Source: DASUAL01 sp050733055 (GTDB taxonomy: Bacteria > Gemmatimonadota > Gemmatimonadetes > Gemmatimonadales > GWC2-71-9). Taken from it: a stretch of 5,475 bases of DNA. This document shows, piece after piece, positions 5,166-5,475 of this stretch. How positions within the stretch are numbered: the first letter of the stretch is position 1; every line of letters starts with the position of its first letter. The translations under genes were made by a program, and so were the position numbers. The DNA lies in contig JBOHSI010000139.1 in assembly GCA_050733055.1 (NCBI GenBank), positions 1-5,475 on the forward strand, written 5' to 3'. The notes under the pieces were generated by a model that saw nothing but the letters and a program-made list of their open reading frames with translations, searched no databases and was not told where the DNA came from.

Positions 5166-5205
5166 CCCCCTCTCCGCGACGCGGAGAGGGGCCAAGGGGG
5201 TGAGG
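5166..5205 (-). repeat. Right hairpin repeat of the DUF559 cassette
   Basis: A perfect 11-bp hairpin (5167-5177 with 5181-5191, loop GAC) is followed by CCA and AGGGGGTGAGG (5195-5205), the exact reverse complement of the outer 11 nt of the left repeat. It lies in the 204-nt gap between the divergent DUF559 and ComM-like genes. Relative to the left copy, one stem pair is G-C (5176/5182) where the left has A-T (4701/4707), and the left wobble is a proper T-A pair here (5171/5187). Confidence 0.85.
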
Positions 5206-5279
5206 TCTCTGCAACAGTTCGCTCCTTCCCGCGCGTTTTTTCCTACCGCCGCTCCGCGGTCGCGCCGTACCGTCCAGGC

Positions 5280-5475
5280 ATGCTCGCCCGCGTCCGCTCG
5301 GCCGCCGTGCTGGGGATCGACGCCTACCTGGTGGACGTCGAGACCGACATCGCGAACGGCCTTCCGACCTTCGTCACCGTGGGGCTGCCGCAGGGCGCCG
5401 TGAAAGAAGGGCGCGAACGGGTGTTCGCGGCGCTGGCGAACTCGGGCTACACCTTTCCCCTCAAGCGCATCACGG
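5280..5475 (+). CDS. comM: YifB/ComM family Mg-chelatase-like AAA+ ATPase, N-terminal part (3' end outside window)
   Basis: The 65 visible codons match the start of YifB/ComM proteins: MLARVRSAAVLGIDAYLVDV, then ETDIANGLPTFVTVGLPQGA, VKEGRERVFAALANSGYTFP and LKRIT. This N-terminal region is the Lon-protease-like (ChlI) domain that precedes the AAA+ Mg-chelatase domain. In Vibrio and Haemophilus, ComM is a hexameric helicase that promotes branch migration during natural transformation. The family is widespread in non-competent bacteria too, so competence should not be assumed. The ATG at 5280 is the family-typical first residue, since MLA..S..LGID opens most members. Only a weak AGG precedes it. 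No clear promoter was found in the 74 nt between the right hairpin repeat and the start. Confidence 0.93.
   Translation, partial: MLARVRSAAVLGIDAYLVDVETDIANGLPTFVTVGLPQGAVKEGRERVFAALANSGYTFPLKRIT

Larger units (their letters stand above)
4678..5205. mobile_element. Putative cassette: DUF559 gene bounded by inverted hairpin repeats
   Basis: A single gene (4680-5075, minus strand) is enclosed by two 40-nt repeats in inverted orientation, each with CCTCACCCCCT outermost. The left end begins 1 nt after the stop codon of the metallophosphoesterase gene; the right end lies 74 nt before the ComM-like gene. The flanks (GTGTGAA and TCTCTGC) show no target-site duplication. A relic of the same gene-plus-repeat unit at 3371-3504 supports the idea of a unit that spreads or duplicates. 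That it moves is inferred, not seen. Confidence 0.45.

Noticed and set aside
4670..5212. Target-site duplication around the DUF559 cassette
   Set aside because: The bases outside the two repeats (GTGTGAA and TCTCTGC) do not match, so no duplication can be claimed.
5231..5242. T-run (six T) as a terminator upstream of the ComM-like gene
   Set aside because: No stable hairpin directly precedes the T-run, and it lies just before a gene start.
1..5475. CRISPR array, rRNA, tRNA or riboswitch
   Set aside because: No regularly spaced repeats, no conserved rRNA or tRNA segments and no recognisable riboswitch core were seen on either strand.

Overview
The window is GC-rich throughout (about two thirds G+C by eye) and tightly packed with genes. 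A TolC-type outer-membrane protein and a lipoprotein-type RND adaptor point to a Gram-negative bacterium. The short hairpin repeats of the CCTCACCCC...GGAGAGGGG type and the mix of accessory genes would fit a high-GC soil or subsurface lineage, for example Gemmatimonadota, Methylomirabilota/Rokubacteria, Acidobacteriota or a deltaproteobacterial group. No marker here decides among these.

Layout. (1) Positions 1-1567, plus strand: the 3' part of a TolC-family efflux gene overlaps an RND membrane-fusion protein gene by 4 bp. No inner-membrane pump follows. (2) 1637-2191, plus: a small RDD-family membrane protein with its own candidate promoter and a strong ribosome binding site. (3) 2204-3374, minus: an FkbM-type methyltransferase gene, then, 4 nt further on, a CsaA-like tRNA-binding protein gene. 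(4) 3371-3629: the intergenic region upstream of FkbM. It holds a frameshifted 3' fragment of a DUF559 gene, a degenerate hairpin repeat and a candidate promoter pointing right. (5) 3630-4676, plus: a calcineurin-like metallophosphoesterase. (6) 4678-5205: an intact DUF559 (Vsr-like, PD-(D/E)xK fold) gene on the minus strand, enclosed by two 40-nt hairpin repeats in inverted orientation. (7) 5280 to the end, plus: the N-terminus of a YifB/ComM-type Mg-chelatase-like AAA+ protein.

The main point of interest is the DUF559 cassette. Its two flanking repeats match at 33 of 40 positions, and one base pair in the stem has changed on both sides (A-T in one copy, G-C in the other). The left repeat supplies the stop codon and last 12 codons of the DUF559 gene. 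A second, decayed DUF559 3' end with the same kind of repeat lies about 1.3 kb away, and its repeat-derived sequence now provides the ribosome-binding region of the FkbM gene. This resembles the link between REP hairpins and RAYT transposases, but with a small endonuclease-like protein. Mobility is inferred from the repeat geometry and the two copies; no target-site duplication was found.

The other genes look like ordinary chromosomal functions: drug or metabolite efflux, a membrane protein, RNA binding, methylation, phosphoester hydrolysis and DNA uptake/recombination. No single pathway links them.
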